Made by a program: the position numbers and the translations under genes. The notes under the pieces are model-generated. The model saw only the letters and a program-made list of their open reading frames with translations, had not been told where the DNA came from and did no database searches. Source: Orientallactaga sibirica (taxonomy: Eukaryota > Chordata > Mammalia > Rodentia > Dipodidae). Taken from it: a stretch of DNA of 64,000 bases. Within the stretch, counting starts at the first letter, position 1. Every line of letters starts with the position of its first letter. The stretch lies in assembly GCA_036365145.1 (NCBI GenBank), contig JAEOAD010002327.1, forward strand, positions 496,001 through 560,000. The letters run 5' to 3'. Shown piece by piece: positions 24,688 through 38,300 of this stretch.

Positions 24688-27600
24688 CCGCAAGCAGTAC
24701 TGTGTGAAATAAGGCTGTTCTGTTGCGCAAATGAGTTGCTTTCTTACGAAGAGTATTCAGTGCAGCAAGATCAAACTTTTCTAGTTTGTATAATCTAACA
24801 AGATGTACACCTTATTTTATTAACCATATTTCTAACGTAGTTTGTTTAGAAAACAAACGCCTTCATTACCGAACACAGTACTGGGTGAAATAAGGCTGTT
24901 CTGTTCCCCAAATGAGTTCCTTTCTTACGAAGAGTCTTCAGTGCAGCAAGATCAAACTTTCCTAGCTTGTGTAATCTAACAAGTTGTGCAATTTAGTAGA
25001 TTAACCACATTTATAACGTAGTTTGTTTAGAAAACAAACACCTTCATTGCAGAATGCAGTACTGTGTGAAGTAAGCTAGTTCTGTTCTACAAATGAGTTG
25101 CTTTTTTACGAAGAGTCTTCAGTGCAGCAAGATCAAACTTTCCTAGTTTGTGTAATCTAACAAGATGTACAACTTAGTAGATTAACCACATTTCTAACGT
25201 AGTTTGTTTAGAAAACAAACGCCTTCATTGCCGAACACAGTACTGTGTGAAATAAGGCTGTTCTGTTCCCGAAATCAATTGCTTTCTTGAGAAGAGTCTT
25301 CAGGGCAGCAAGATCAAACTTTCCTAGTTTTTGTAATCTAACAAGATATACAACTTAATAGACTATCTTCATTTCTAAAGTAGTTTGTTTAGAAAACAAA
25401 CCCATTCATTGCGAACACAGTACTGTGTGAAATAAGGCTGTTCTGTTCCCCAAATGAGTTGCTTTCTTACGAAGTCTCTTCAGTGAAGCAAGAACCAAGT
25501 TTCCTAGTTTGTGTAATCTAACAAGATGTACAACTTAGTAGATTAACCACATTTCTAACGTGACGTTGTTTAGAAAACAAAGCGCGCCTTCATTCCCGAA
25601 CACAGTACTGTGTGAAATAAGCCTGTTCTGATCCCCAAATGAGTTGCTTTCTTACGAAGAGTCTTCAGTGCAGCAAGATCAAACTTTCCTAGTTTGTGTA
25701 ATCTAACAAGATGTAGAATTTAGTAGATTAACCACATTTCTAACGTAGTTTGTTTAGAAAACAAACCCATTCATTGCTGAACACAGTACTGTGTGAAATA
25801 AGGCGGTTCTGTTCCCCAAATGAGTTGCTTTCTTACGAAGACTCTTCAGTGCAGCAAGATCAAACTTTCCTAGTTTGTGTAATCTAACAAGTTGTACAAT
25901 TTAGTAGATTAACCACATTTCTAACGTAGTTTGTTTAGAAAACAAACACCTTCATTGCGAGAACGCAGTACTGTGTGAAATAAGGCTGTTCTCTTCCAAA
26001 TGAGTTGCTTTCTTACGAAGAGTCTTCAGTGCAGCAAGATCAAACTTTCCTACTTTGTATAATCTAACAAGATGTACAACTTAGTAGACTAACCACATTT
26101 CTAACGTAGTTTGTTTAGAAAACGAACCCCTTCATTGCCAAACACAGTACTGTGTGAATTAAGCCTGTTCTGATCCCCAAATGAGTTGCTTTCTTACGAA
26201 GAGTCATCAGTGCAGCAAGATCAAACTTTCCTAGTTTGTGTGATCTAACAAGATGTAGAATTTAGTAGATTAACCACATTTCTAACGTAGTTTGTTTAGA
26301 AAACAAATGCCTTCATTACGAACACAGTACTGTGTGAAATAAGGCTGTTCTGTTCCCCAAATGAGTTGCTTTCTTACGAAGAGTCTTCAGTGCAGCAAGA
26401 TCAAACTTCCCTAGATTGTGTAATCTAACAAGATATAAAATTTAGTAGATTACCCACATTTCTAACGTAGTTTGTTTAGAAAAAAAACACCTTCATTGCC
26501 GAATGCAGTACTGTGTGAAGTAAGCTAGATCTGTTGTACAAATGAGTTGCTTTCTTACGAAGAGTCTTCAGTGCAGCCATATCAAACTTTCCTAGTTTGT
26601 GTAATCTTACAAGATGTACAATTTAGGAGATTAACCACATTTCTAACGTAGTTTGTTTAGAAAACAAACGCCTTCATTGCCGAACAAAGTACTGTGTGAA
26701 ATAAGGCTGTTCTGTTCCCGAAATCAGTTGCTTTCTTGAGAACAGTCTTCAGGGCAGCAAGATCAAACTTTCCTAGTTTTTGTAATCTAACAAGATGTTG
26801 AACTTAATAGACTACCTTCATTTCTAAAGTAGTTTGTTTAGAAAACAAACCCATTCATTGCCGAACACAGTACTGTGTGAAATAAGGCTGTTATGTTCCC
26901 CAAATGAGTTGGTTTCTTACGAAGACTCTTCACTGCAGCAAGATCAAACTTTCCTAGTTTGTGTAATCTAACAAGATGTACAACTTAGTAGATTATCCAC
27001 ATTTCTAACGTAGTTTGTTTAGAAAACAAACACCTTCATTGCCGAACACAGTACTGTGTGAAATAAGGCTATTCTGTTCTCCAAATGAGTTGCTTTCTTA
27101 CGAAGAGTCTTCAGTGCAGCAAGATCAAACTTTCCTAGTTTGTGTGATCTAACAAGATGTACAACGTAGTAGATTAAGCACATTTCTTACGTAGTTTGTT
27201 TAGATAACAAACGCCTTCATTGCCGAACACAGTACTGTGTGCAATAAGCCTGTTCTGATCCCCAAATGAGTTGCTTTCTTACGAAGAGTCTTCAGTGCAG
27301 CAACATCAAACTTTCCTAGTTTGTGTAATCTAACAAGATGTAGAATTTAGTAGATTAACCACATTTTTAACGTAGTTTGTTTAGAAAACAACCGCCTTCA
27401 TTATGGAACACAGTACTGTGTGAAATAAGCTTGCTCTGATCCCCAAATCAGTTGCTTTCTTACGAAAGAGTCTTCAGTGCAGCAACATCAATCTTTCTTA
27501 GTTTGTTTAATCTAACAAGATGTAGAATTTAGTAGATTAACCACATTTCTAACGTAGTTTGTTTAGAAAACAAACACCTTCATTGCCGAACAAAGTACTG

Positions 27601-30119
27601 TGTGAAATAAGGCTATTCTGTTCCCCAAATGAGTTGCTTTCTTACGAAGAGTCTTCAGTACAGCAAGATCAAACTTTCCCAGTTTGTGTAATCTAACAAG
27701 ATGTACAACATAGTAGATTAACCACATTTCTAACGTAGTTTGTTTAGAAAACAAACCCTTCATTGCCGAACACAATACTGTGTGAAATAAGCCTGTTCTG
27801 ATCCCCAAATGAGTTGCTTTCTTACTGAAGAGTCTTCAGTGCAGCAAGATCAAACTTTTCCTAGTTTGTGTAATCTAACAAGATGTAGAATTTAGTAGAT
27901 TAACCACATTTCTAACTTAGTTCGTTTAGAAAACAAACACCTTCATTGCCGAACGCAGTACTGTGTGTAATAAGGCTGTTCTGTTCCCCAAATGAGTTGC
28001 TTTCTTTACGAAGAGTCTTCAGTGCAGCAAGCTCAAACTTTCCTAGTTTGTATAATCTAACAAGATGTACAATTTAGCAGATTAACCACATTTCTAACTT
28101 AGTTTGTTTAGAAAAACAAACTCCTTCATTTCCGAACACAGTACTGTGTGAAATAAGGCTGTTCTGTTCCCAAATGACTTGCTTTCTTGAGAAGAGTCTT
28201 CAGTGCAGCAAGATCAAACTTTCTAGCTTGTGTAATCTAACAAGTTGTACACTTTAGTAGATTAACCACATTTCTAACGTAGTTTGTTTAGAAAACAAAC
28301 ACCTTCATTGCAGAATACAGTACTGTGTGAAGTAAGCTAGTTCTGTTCTACAAATGAGTTGCTTTTTTACGAAGAGTCTTCAGTGCAGCAAGATCAAACT
28401 TTCCTAGTTTGTGTAATCTAACAAGATGTACAACTTAGTAGATTAACCACATTTCTAACGTAGTTTGTTTAGAAAACAAACGCCATCATTGCCGAACACA
28501 GTACTGTGTGAAATAAGGCTGTTCTCTTCCCGAAATCAGTTGCTTTCTTGAGAAGAGTCTTCAGGGCAGCAAGATCAAACTTTCCTAGTTTTTGTAATCT
28601 AACGAGATGTACAACTTAATAGACTATCTTCATTTCTAAAGCACTTTGTTTAGAAAACAAACCCATTCATTGCCGAACACAGTACTGTGTGAAATAAGGC
28701 TGTTCTGTTCCCCAAATGAGTTGCTTTCTTACGAACACTCTTCAGTGCAGCAAGATCAAACTTTCCTAGTTTGTGTAATCTAACAAGATGTACAATTTAG
28801 TAGATTAACCACATTTCTAACGTAGGTTGTTTAGAAAACAAACGCCTACATTCCCGAACACAGTACTGTGTGAAATAAGCCTGTTCTGAACCCCAAATGA
28901 GTTGCTTTCTTACGAAGAGTCTTCAGTGCAGCAAGATCAAACGTTCCTAGTTTGTGTAATCTAACAACATATATAATTTAGTAGATTTACCACATTTCTA
29001 ACGTAGTTTTTTTAGAAAACAAACACCTTCATTTCGGAACGCAGTACTGTGTGACATAAGGCTGTACTCTTCCGCAAATGAGTTGCTTTCTTACGAAGAG
29101 TCTTCAGTGCAGCAAGATCAAACTTTCCTAGTTTGTATAATCTAACAAGATGTACAACTTATTAGATTAACCACATTTCTAACGTAGTTTGTATAGAAAA
29201 CAAACGCCTTAATTGCCGAACACAGTACTATGTGAAATAAGCTTGTTCTGATCCCCAAATCAGTTGCTTTCTTACGAAGAGTCTTCAGTGCAGCAAGATC
29301 AAACTTTCTTAGTTTGTGTAATCTAACAAGATTTAGAATTTAGTAGATTAAGCACATTTCTAACATTGTTTGTTTAGAAAACAAACACCTTCATTGCCGA
29401 ACACAGTACTGTGTGAAATAAGGCTGTTCTCTTCCGCAAATGAGTTGCTTTCTTACGAAGAGTCTTCTGTGCAGCAAGATCAAACTTTCGTAGTTTGTAT
29501 AATCTAACAAGATGTACAACTTAGTAGATTAACCACATTTCTAACGTAGTTTGTTTAGAAAACAAATGCCTTCATTGCCGAACACAGTACTGTGTGAAAT
29601 AAGGCTGTTCTTTTCCCGAAAACAGTTCCTTTCTTGAGAACAGTCTTCAGGGCAGCAAGATCAAACTTTCCTACTTTTTTTAATCTAACAAGATGTACAA
29701 CTTGATAGACAACCTTCATTTCTAAAGTAGTTTGTTTAGAAAACAATCCCATTCATTGCCGAACACAGTACTGTGTGAAATAAGGCTGTTCTGTTCCGAA
29801 ATTAGGTGCTTTCTCACGAAGAGTCTTCAGTGCAGCAAGATCAAACTTTCCTAGTTTGTGTAATCTAACAAGATGTACAACTTACTAGATTAACCACATT
29901 TCTAACGTAGTTTGTGTAGAAAACAAACCCCTTCATTGACAAACACAGTACTGTGTGAATTAAGCCTGTTCTGATCCCCACATGAGTTGCTTTCTTACGA
30001 AGAGTAATTAGTGCAGCAAGATCAAACTTTCCTAGTTTATGTGATCTAACAAGATGTAGAATTTAGTAGATTAACCACATTTCTAACGTAGTTTGTTTAG
30101 AAAACAAACACCTTCATTG
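24688..30119. repeat. Higher-order repeat family H, copy 3 (30 monomers)
   Basis: Starts at 'ccgcaagcag' (24688) and spans 5432 bases to the same motif at 30120 (30 x 181 = 5430). It contains both the 'gcagaatacag' group of copy 2 (28310) and the 'acaacatatataattt' group of copy 1 (28966), plus the 'cccgaaaacagttcc' type B unit (about 29615) and the 'attaggtgc' unit (about 29801). The length differences among copies are what unequal crossing-over between higher-order units would give. Confidence 0.9.
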
Positions 30120-31710
30120 CCGCAAGCAGTACTGTGTGAAATAAGGCTGTTCTGTTGCGCAAAGGAGTTGCTTTCTTACGAAGAGTATTCAGTGCAGCAA
30201 GATCAAACTTTCCTAGTTTGTATAATCTAACAAGATGTACAACTTAGTAGATTAACCACATTTCTAACGTAGTTTGTTTAGAAAACAAACGCCTTCATTA
30301 CCAAACACAGTACTGTGTGAAATAAGGCTGTTCTGTTCCCCAAATGAGTTCCTTTCTTACGAAGAGTCTTCATTGCAGTAAGATCAAACTTTCCTAGCTT
30401 GTGTAATCTAACAAGTTGTGTAATTTAGTAGATTAACCACATTTACAACGTAGTTTGTTTAGAAAACAAACACCTTCCTTGCAGAATGCAGTACTGTGTG
30501 AAGTAAGCTAGTTCTGTTCTACAAATGAGTTGCTTTTTTACGAAGAGTCTTCAGTGCAGCAAGATCAAACTTTCCTAGTTTGTGTAATCTAACAAGATGT
30601 GCAACTTAGTAGATTAAGCACATTTCTAACGTAGTTTGTTTAGAAAACAAACGCCTTCATTCCCGAACACAGTACTGTGTGAAATAAGGCTGTTCTATTC
30701 CCGAAATCAATTGCTTTCTTGAGAAGAGTCTTCAGGGCAGCAAGATCAAACTTTCCTCGTTTTTGTAATCTAACAAGATATACAACTTAATAGACTATCT
30801 TCATTTCTAAAGTAGTTTGTTTAGAAAACAAACCCATTCATTGCCGAACACAGTACTGCGTGAAATAAGGCTGTTCAGTTCCCCAAATGAGTTGCTTTCT
30901 TACGAAGTCTCTTCAGTGCAGCAAGAACCAACTTTCCTAGTTTGTGTAATCTAACAAGATGTACAACTTAGTAGATTAACCACATTTCTAACGTAGGTTG
31001 TTTACAAAACAAACGCCTTCATTGCCGAACACAGTACTGTGTGAAATAAGCCTGTTCTGATCCCCAAATGAGTTGCTTTCTTACGAAGAGTCTTCAGTGC
31101 AGCAAGATCAAACTTTCCTTTTTTGTGTAATCTAACAAGATGTAGAATTTAGTAGATTAATCACATTTCTAACGTAGTTTGTTTAGAAAACAAACACCTT
31201 CATTGCCGAACGCAGTACTGTGGGAAATAAGGCTGTTCTCTTCCGCAAATGAGTTGCTTTTTTACGAAGAGGCTTCAGTGCAGCAAGATCAAACTTTCCT
31301 AGTTTGTATAATCAAACAAGATGTACAACTTAGTAGATTACACACATTTCTAACGTAGTTTGTTTAGAAAACAAACGCCTTCATTGCCGAACACAGTACT
31401 GTGTGAAATAAGGCTGTTCTATTCCCGAAATCAGTTGCTTTCTTGAGAAGAGTCTTCAGGGCAGCAAGATCAAACTTTCCTAGTTTTTGTAATCTAACAA
31501 GATGTGCAACTTAATAGACTACCTTCATTACTAAAGTAGTTTGTTTAGAAAACAATCCCATTCATTGCCGAACACAGTATTGTGTGAAATAAGGCTGTTC
31601 TGTTCCCCAAATGAGTTGCTTTATTACGAAGAGTCTTCAGTGCAGCAAGATCAAACTTTCCTAGTTTGTGTAATCTAACAAGATGTACAATTTAGTAGAT
31701 TAAGCACATT
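30120..31710. repeat. Higher-order repeat family H, copy 4 (partial, diverged)
   Basis: Begins with 'ccgcaagcag' (30120), followed by 'ttgtgtaatttag', 'gcagaatgcag' (30481), a type B unit (30715) and 'gtctcttcagtgcagcaag' (30907). From about 31130 it no longer follows the marker order of copies 1-3 and continues with generic type A units and a type B unit at 31440. Confidence 0.75.
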
Positions 31711-33726
31711 TCTATCGTAGTTTGTTTAGAAAACAAACACCTTCATTGCCGAATGCAGTACTGTGTGAAGTAAGCTAGTTCTGTTCTACAAATGAGTTGC
31801 TTTCTTACGAAGAGTCTTTAGTGCAGCAAGATCAAACTTTCCTAGTTTGTGTAATCTTACAAGATGTACAACTTAGTAGATTAACCACATTTCTAACGTA
31901 GTTTGTATAGAAAACAAACGCCTTCATTGCCGAACACAGTACTGTGTGAAATAAGGCTGTTGTTTTCCCGAAAACAGTTCCTTTCTTGAGGACAGTCTTC
32001 AGGGCAGCAAGATCAAACTTTCCTAGTTTTTTTAATCTAACAAGATGTACAACTTAATAGACAACCTTCATTTCTAAAGTAGTTTGTTTAGAAAACAATC
32101 CCATTCATTGCCGAACACAGTACTGTGTGAAATAAGGCTGTTCTGTTCCCAAATTAGGTGCTTTCTTAAGAAGAGTCTTCAGTGCAGCAAGATCTAACTT
32201 TCCTAGTTTGTGTAATCTAACAAGATGTACAACTTAGTAGATTAACCACATTTCTAACGTAGTTTGTTTAGAAAACAAACCCCTTAATTGCCAAACACAG
32301 TACTGTGTGAAGTAAGCCTGTTCTGATCCCCAAATGAGTTGCTTTCTTAAGAAGAGTCTTCAGTGCAGCAAGATCAAACTTTCCTAGTTTGTATAATCTA
32401 ACAAGATGTACAATTTAGTAGATTAACCACATTTCTAACGTAGTTTGTTTAGAAAACAAACGCCTTCATTGCCGAACACAGTACTGTGTGAAATAAGGCT
32501 GTTCTGTTCCCCAAATGAGTTGCTTTCTTTGAGAAGAGTCTTCAGTGCAGCAAGATCAAACTTTCCTAGTTTGTGTAATCTAACAAGATATACAATTTAG
32601 TAGATTAAGCACATTTCAAACGTAGTTTGTTTAGAAAACAAACACCTTCATTGCCGAATGCAGTACTGTGTGAAGTAAGGCTGTTCTGTTCTACAAATGA
32701 GTTGCTTTCTTGACGAAGAGTCTTCAGTGCAGCAAGATCAAACTTTCCTAGTTTGTGTAATCTAACAAGATGTACAACTTAGTAGATTAACCACATTTCT
32801 AACGTAGTTTGTTTAAAAACAAACGCCTTCATTGCCGAACACAGTACTGTGTGAAATAAGGCTGTTGTTTTCCGAAAACAGTTCCTTTCTTGAGAACAGT
32901 CTTCAGGGCAGCAAGATCAAACTTTCCTAGTTTTTTTAATCTAACAAGATGTACAACTTAATAGACAACCTTCATTTCTAAAGTAGTTTGTTTAGAAAAC
33001 AATCCCATTCATTGCCGAAATCAGTTCTGTGTGAAATAAGGCTGTTCTGTTCCCAAATTAGGTGCTTTCTTAAGAAGAGTCATCAGTGCAGCAAGATCAA
33101 ACTTTCCTAGTTTGTGTGATCTAACAAGATGTAGAATTTAGTAGATTAACCACATTTCTAACTTAGTTTGTTTAGAAAACAAACCCCCTCATTGCCAAAC
33201 ACAGTACTGTGTGAAGTAAGCCTGTTCTGATCCCCAAATGAGTTGCTTTCTTACGAAGAGTCTTCAGTGCAGCAAGATCAAACTTCCCTAGTTTGTGTAA
33301 TCTAACAAGATATACAATTTAGTAGATTAACCACATTTCTAACGTAGTTTGTTTAGAAAACAAACACCTTCATTGCCAAATGCAGTACTGTGTGAAGTAA
33401 GCTAGATCTGTTCTACAAATGAGTTGCTTTCTTACGAAGAGTCTTCAGTGCAGCAAGATCAAACTTTCCTAGTTTGTGTAATCTAACAAGATGTACAATT
33501 TAGTAGATTAACCACATTTCTAACGTAGTTTGTTTTAAAACAAACGCCTTCATTGCCGAACAAAGTACTGTGTGAAATAAGGCTGTTCTGTTCCCCAAAT
33601 CAGTTGCTTTCTTGAGAAGAGTCTTCAGGGCAGCAAGATCAAACTTTCCTAGTTTTGTAATCTAACAAGTTGTTGAACTTAATAGACTACCTTCATTTTA
33701 AAGTAGTTTGTTTAGAAAACAAACCC

Positions 33727-33812
33727 ATTCTGTTCCAAACTTTCTTTGATCAAACTTTTAGTTTTGTTTAACAAGAAAACAAACACATTTCATTGCCAAA
33801 CTGTTCATTCCC
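33727..33812. other. Scrambled satellite fragment (extra ~77 bp)
   Basis: After 'aaacaaacccattc' the normal continuation to 'gaacacag' is interrupted by short pieces of monomer out of order ('tgttccaaactttc', 'gatcaaacttttagttttg', 'aagaaaacaaacac', 'cattgccaaactg') before the unit resumes at 'cccaaacacagtactg'. Either local rearrangement or a consensus error would give this. Confidence 0.7.
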
Positions 33813-35169
33813 AAACACAGTACTGTGTGAAATAAGGCTGTTCTGTTCCCCAAATGAGTTGGTTTCTTGAGAAGACTCTTCAGTGCAGCAAGATCAAACG
33901 TTCCTAGTTTGTGTAATCTAACAAGATGTACAACTTAGTAGATTATCCACATTTCTAACGTAGTTTGTTTAGAAAACAAACACCTTCATTGCCGAACACA
34001 GTACTGTGTGAAATAAGGCTATTCTGTTCCCCAAATGAGTTGCTTTCTTACGAAGAGTCTTCAGTGCAGCAAGATCAAACTTTCCTAGTTTGTGTAATCT
34101 AACAAGATGTACAACTTAGTAGATTAATCACATTTCTAACGTAGTTTGTTTAGAAAACAAACGCCTTCATTGCCGAACACAGTACTGTGTGAAATAAGCC
34201 TGTTCTGATCCCCAAATGAGTTGCTTTCTTACGAAGAGTCTTCAGTGCAGCAAGATCAAACTTTCCTAGTTTGTGTAATCTAACAAGATGTAGAATTTAG
34301 TAGATTAATCACATTTCTAACGTAGTTTGTTTAGAAAACAAACGCCTTCATTGCGGAACACAGTACTGTGTGAAATAAGGCTGTTCTGATCCCAAAATCA
34401 GTTGCTTTCTTACGAAGAGTCTTCAGTGCAGCAAGATCAATCTTTTCTAGTTTGTGTAATCTAACAAGATGTACAATTTAGTAGATTACACACATTTCTA
34501 ACGTAGTTTTGTTTAGAAAAACAAACACCTTCATTGCCGAACACAGTACTGTGTGAAATAAGGCTGTTCTGTTCCCCAAATGAGTTGCTTTCTTACGAAG
34601 AGTCTTCAGGGCAGCAAGATCAAACTTTCCTAGTTTTGTAATCTAACAAGATGTACAATTTAGTAGATTACCTTCATTTCTAACGTAGTTTGTTTAGAAA
34701 ACAATCCCCTTCATTGCGAACACAGTACTGTGTGAAATAAGGCTGTTCTGTTCCCCAAATGAGTTGCTTTCTTTAAGAAGAGTCTTCAGTGCAGCAAGAT
34801 CAAACTTTCCTAGTTTGTGTAATCTAACAAGATGTACAATTTAGTAGATTAACCACATTTCTAACTTAGTTTGTTTAGAAAACAAACACCTTCATTGCCG
34901 AACGCAGTACTGTGTGAAATAAGGCTGTTCTGTTCTACAAATGAGTTGCTTTCTTTGAAGAGTCTTCAGTGCAGCAAGATCAAACTTTCCTAGTTTTTGT
35001 AATCTAACAAGATGTACAATTTAGTAGATTAACCACATTTCTAACTTAGTTTGTTTAGAAAACAAACCCCTTCATTGCGAACACAGTACTGTGTGAAATA
35101 AGGCTGTTCTCTTCCCGAAATCAGTTGCTTTCTTGAGAAGAGTCTTCAGGGGCAGCAAGATCAAACTTT

Positions 35170-35310
35170 CCTAGTTTTTTTCTAACAAGATGTAATAGAC
35201 AACCTTCAAAAGTTTGTTTAGAAAACAAACTTCTGTTCCCAAATTAGGTGCTTTCTTAAGAAGACAGTGCAGCAAGATCTAACTTTCATTTCTAACAAGA
35301 TGTACAACTT
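35170..35310. other. Shortened, shuffled satellite units
   Basis: 'cctagtttttttctaacaag', 'gatgtaatagacaacc', 'ttcaaaagtttg', 'acaaacttctgttcccaaat' and 'aagaagacagtgcagc' are monomer pieces joined with internal parts missing, including the palindrome that should lie between 'acaaac' and 'ttctgttccc'. The array is in register again from 'acaagatgtacaacttag' at about 35297. Confidence 0.7.
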
Positions 35311-38300
35311 AGTAGATTAACCACATTTTAACGTAGTTTGTTTAGAAAACAAACCCCTTAATTGCCAAACACAGTACTGTGTGAAGTAAGCCTGTTCTGA
35401 TCCCCAAATGAGTTGCTTTCTTAAGAAGAGTCATCAGTGCAGCAAGATCAAACTTTCCTAGTTTGTGTGATCTAACAAGATGTAGAATTTAGTAGATTAA
35501 CCACATTTCTAACGTAGTTTGTTTAGAAAACAAACGCCTTCATTACCGAACACAGTACTGTGTGAAATAAGGCTGTTCTGTTCCCCAAATGAGTTGCTTT
35601 CTTACGAAGAGTCTTCAGTGCAGCAAGATCAAACTTCCCTAGTTTGTGTCATCTAACAAGATATACAATTTAGTAGATTAACCACATTTCAAACGTAGTT
35701 TGTTTAGAAAACAAACACCTTCATTGCCGAATGCAGTACTGTGTGAAGTAAGCTAGTTCTGTTCTACAAATGAGTTGCTTTCTGACGAAGAGTCTTCAGT
35801 GCAGCAAGATCAAACTTTCCTAGTTTGTGTAATCTTACAAGATGTACAACTTAGTAGATTAACCACATTTCTAACGTAGTTTGTTTAAAAAACAAACGCC
35901 TTCATTGCCGAACACAGTACTGTGTGAAATAAGGCTGTTGTTTTCCCGAAAACAGTTCCTTTCTTGAGAACAGTCTTCAGGGCAGCAAGATCAAACTTTC
36001 CTAGTTTTTTTAATCTAACAAGATGTACAACTTAATAGACAACCTTCATTTCTAAAGTAGTTTGTTTAGAAAACAATCCCATTCATTGCCGAAATCAGTT
36101 CTGTGTGAAATAAGGCTGTTCTGATCCCAAATTAGGTGCTTTCTTAAGAAGAGTCATCAGTGCAGCAAGATCAAACTTTCCTAGTTTGTGTGATCTAACA
36201 AGATGTAGAATTTAGTAGATTAACCACATTTCTAACTTAGTTTGTTTAGAAAACAAACCCCCTCATTGCCAAACACAGTACTGTGTGAAGTAAGCCTGTT
36301 CTGATCCCCAAATGAGTTGCTTTCTTACGAAGAGTCTTCAGTGCAGCAAGATCAAACTTCCCTAGTTTGTGTAATCTAACAAGATATACAATTTAGTAGA
36401 TTAACCACATTTCTAACGTAGTTTGTTTAGAAAACAAACACCTTCATTGCCAAATGCAGTACTGTGTGAAGTAAGCTAGATCTGTTCTACAAATGAGTTG
36501 CTTTCTTACGAAGAGTCTTCAGTGCAGCAAGATCAAACTTTCCTAGTTTGTGTAATCTTACAAGATGTACAATTTAGTAGATTAACCACATTTCTAACGT
36601 AGTTTGTTTAGAAAACAAACGCCTTCATTGCCGAACAAAGTACTGTGTGAAATAAGGCTGTTCTGTTCCCGAAATCAGTTGCTTTCTTGAGAACAGTCTT
36701 CAGGGCAGCAAGATCAAACTTTCCTAGTTTTTGTAATCTAACAAGTTGTTGAACTTAATAGACTACCTTCATTTCTAAAGTAGTTTGTTTAGAAAACAAA
36801 CCCATTCATTGCCAAACACAGTACTGTGTGAAATAAGGCTGTTATGTTCCCCAAATGAGTTGGTTTCTTACGAAGACTCTTCAGTGCAGCAAGATCAAAC
36901 GTTCCTAGTTTGTGTAATCTAACAAGATGTACAACTTAGTAGATTATCCACATTTCTAACGTAGTTTGTTTAGAAAACAAACACCTTCATTGCCGAACAC
37001 AGTACTGTGTGAAATAAGGCTATTCTGTTCTCCAAATGAGTTGCTTTCTTACGAAGAGTCTTCAGTGCAGCAAGATCAAACTTTCCTAGTTTGTGTAATC
37101 TAACAAGATGTACAACTTGGTAGATTAAGCACATTTCTTACGTAGTTTGTTTAGATAACAAACGCCTTCATTGCCGAACACAGTACTGTGTGAAATAAGC
37201 CTGTTCTGATCCCCAAATGAGTTGCTTTCTTACGAAGAGTCTTCAGTGCAGCAAGATCAAACTTTCCTAGTTTGTGTAATCTAACAAGATGTAGAATTTA
37301 GTAGATTAACCACATTTTTCACGTAGTTTGTTTAGAAAACAAACGCCTTCATTGCGGAACACAGTACTGTGTGAAATAAGCTTGTTCTGATCCCAAAATC
37401 AGTTGCTATCTTACGAAGAGTCTTCAGTGCAGCAACATCAATCTTTCTTAGTTTGGGTAATCTAACAAGATGTAGAATTTAGTAGATTAACCACATTTCT
37501 AACGTAGTTTGTTTAGAAAACAAACACCTTCATTGCCGAACACAGTACTGTGTGAAATAAGGCTATTCTGTTCCCCAAATGAGTTGCTTTCTTACGAAGA
37601 GTCTTCAGTACAGCACGATCAAACTTTCCCAGTTTGTGTAATCTAACAAGATGTACAACTTAGTAGATTAAGCACATTTCTAACGTAGTTTGTTTAGAAA
37701 ACAAACCCCTTCATTGCCGAACACAGTACTGTGCGAAATAAGCCTGTTCTAATCCCCAAATGAGTTGCTTTCTTACGAAGAGACTTCAGTGCAGCAAGAT
37801 CAAACTTTCCTAGTTTGTGTAATCTAACAAGATGTAGAATTTAGTAGATTAACCACATTTCTAACTTAGTTCGTTTAGAAAACAAACACCTTCATTGCCG
37901 AACGCAGTACTGTGTGTAATAAGGCTGTTCTGTTGCGCAAATGAGTTGCTTTCTTACGAAGAGTCTTCAGTGCAGCAAGCTCAAACTTTCCTAGTTTGTA
38001 TAATCTAACAAGATGTACAATTTAGTAGATTAACCACATTTCTAACTTAGTTTGTTTAGAAAACAAACGCCTTCATTACCGAACACAGTACTGTGTGAAA
38101 TAAGGCTGTTCTCTTCCCGAAATCAGTTGCTTTCTTGAGAAGAGTCTTCAGGTCAGCAAGATCAAACTTTCCTAGTTTTTGTAATCTAACGAGATGTACA
38201 ACTTCATAGACTATCTTCATTTCTAAAGTAGTTTCTTTAGAAAACAAACCCATTCATTGCCGAACACAGTACTGTGTGAAATAAGGCTGTTCTGTTCCCC

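Larger units (their letters stand above)
31711..35310. repeat. Satellite with duplicated 'aaaacagttcc' type B cassettes and disturbed units
   Basis: The unusual type B unit with 'cccgaaaacagttcc' and 'agttttttta' occurs at about 31965 and 32872, five monomers apart, and again at 35941. The cassette 'gccaaatgcag', 'gctagatctg', 'gaacaaagtac', 'ttgttgaac' at 33374-33680 matches 36450-36750 at an offset of about 3078 (17 x 181 = 3077). Two short stretches, near 33727-33810 and 35170-35310, are shuffled or shortened. There is no gene. Confidence 0.8.
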
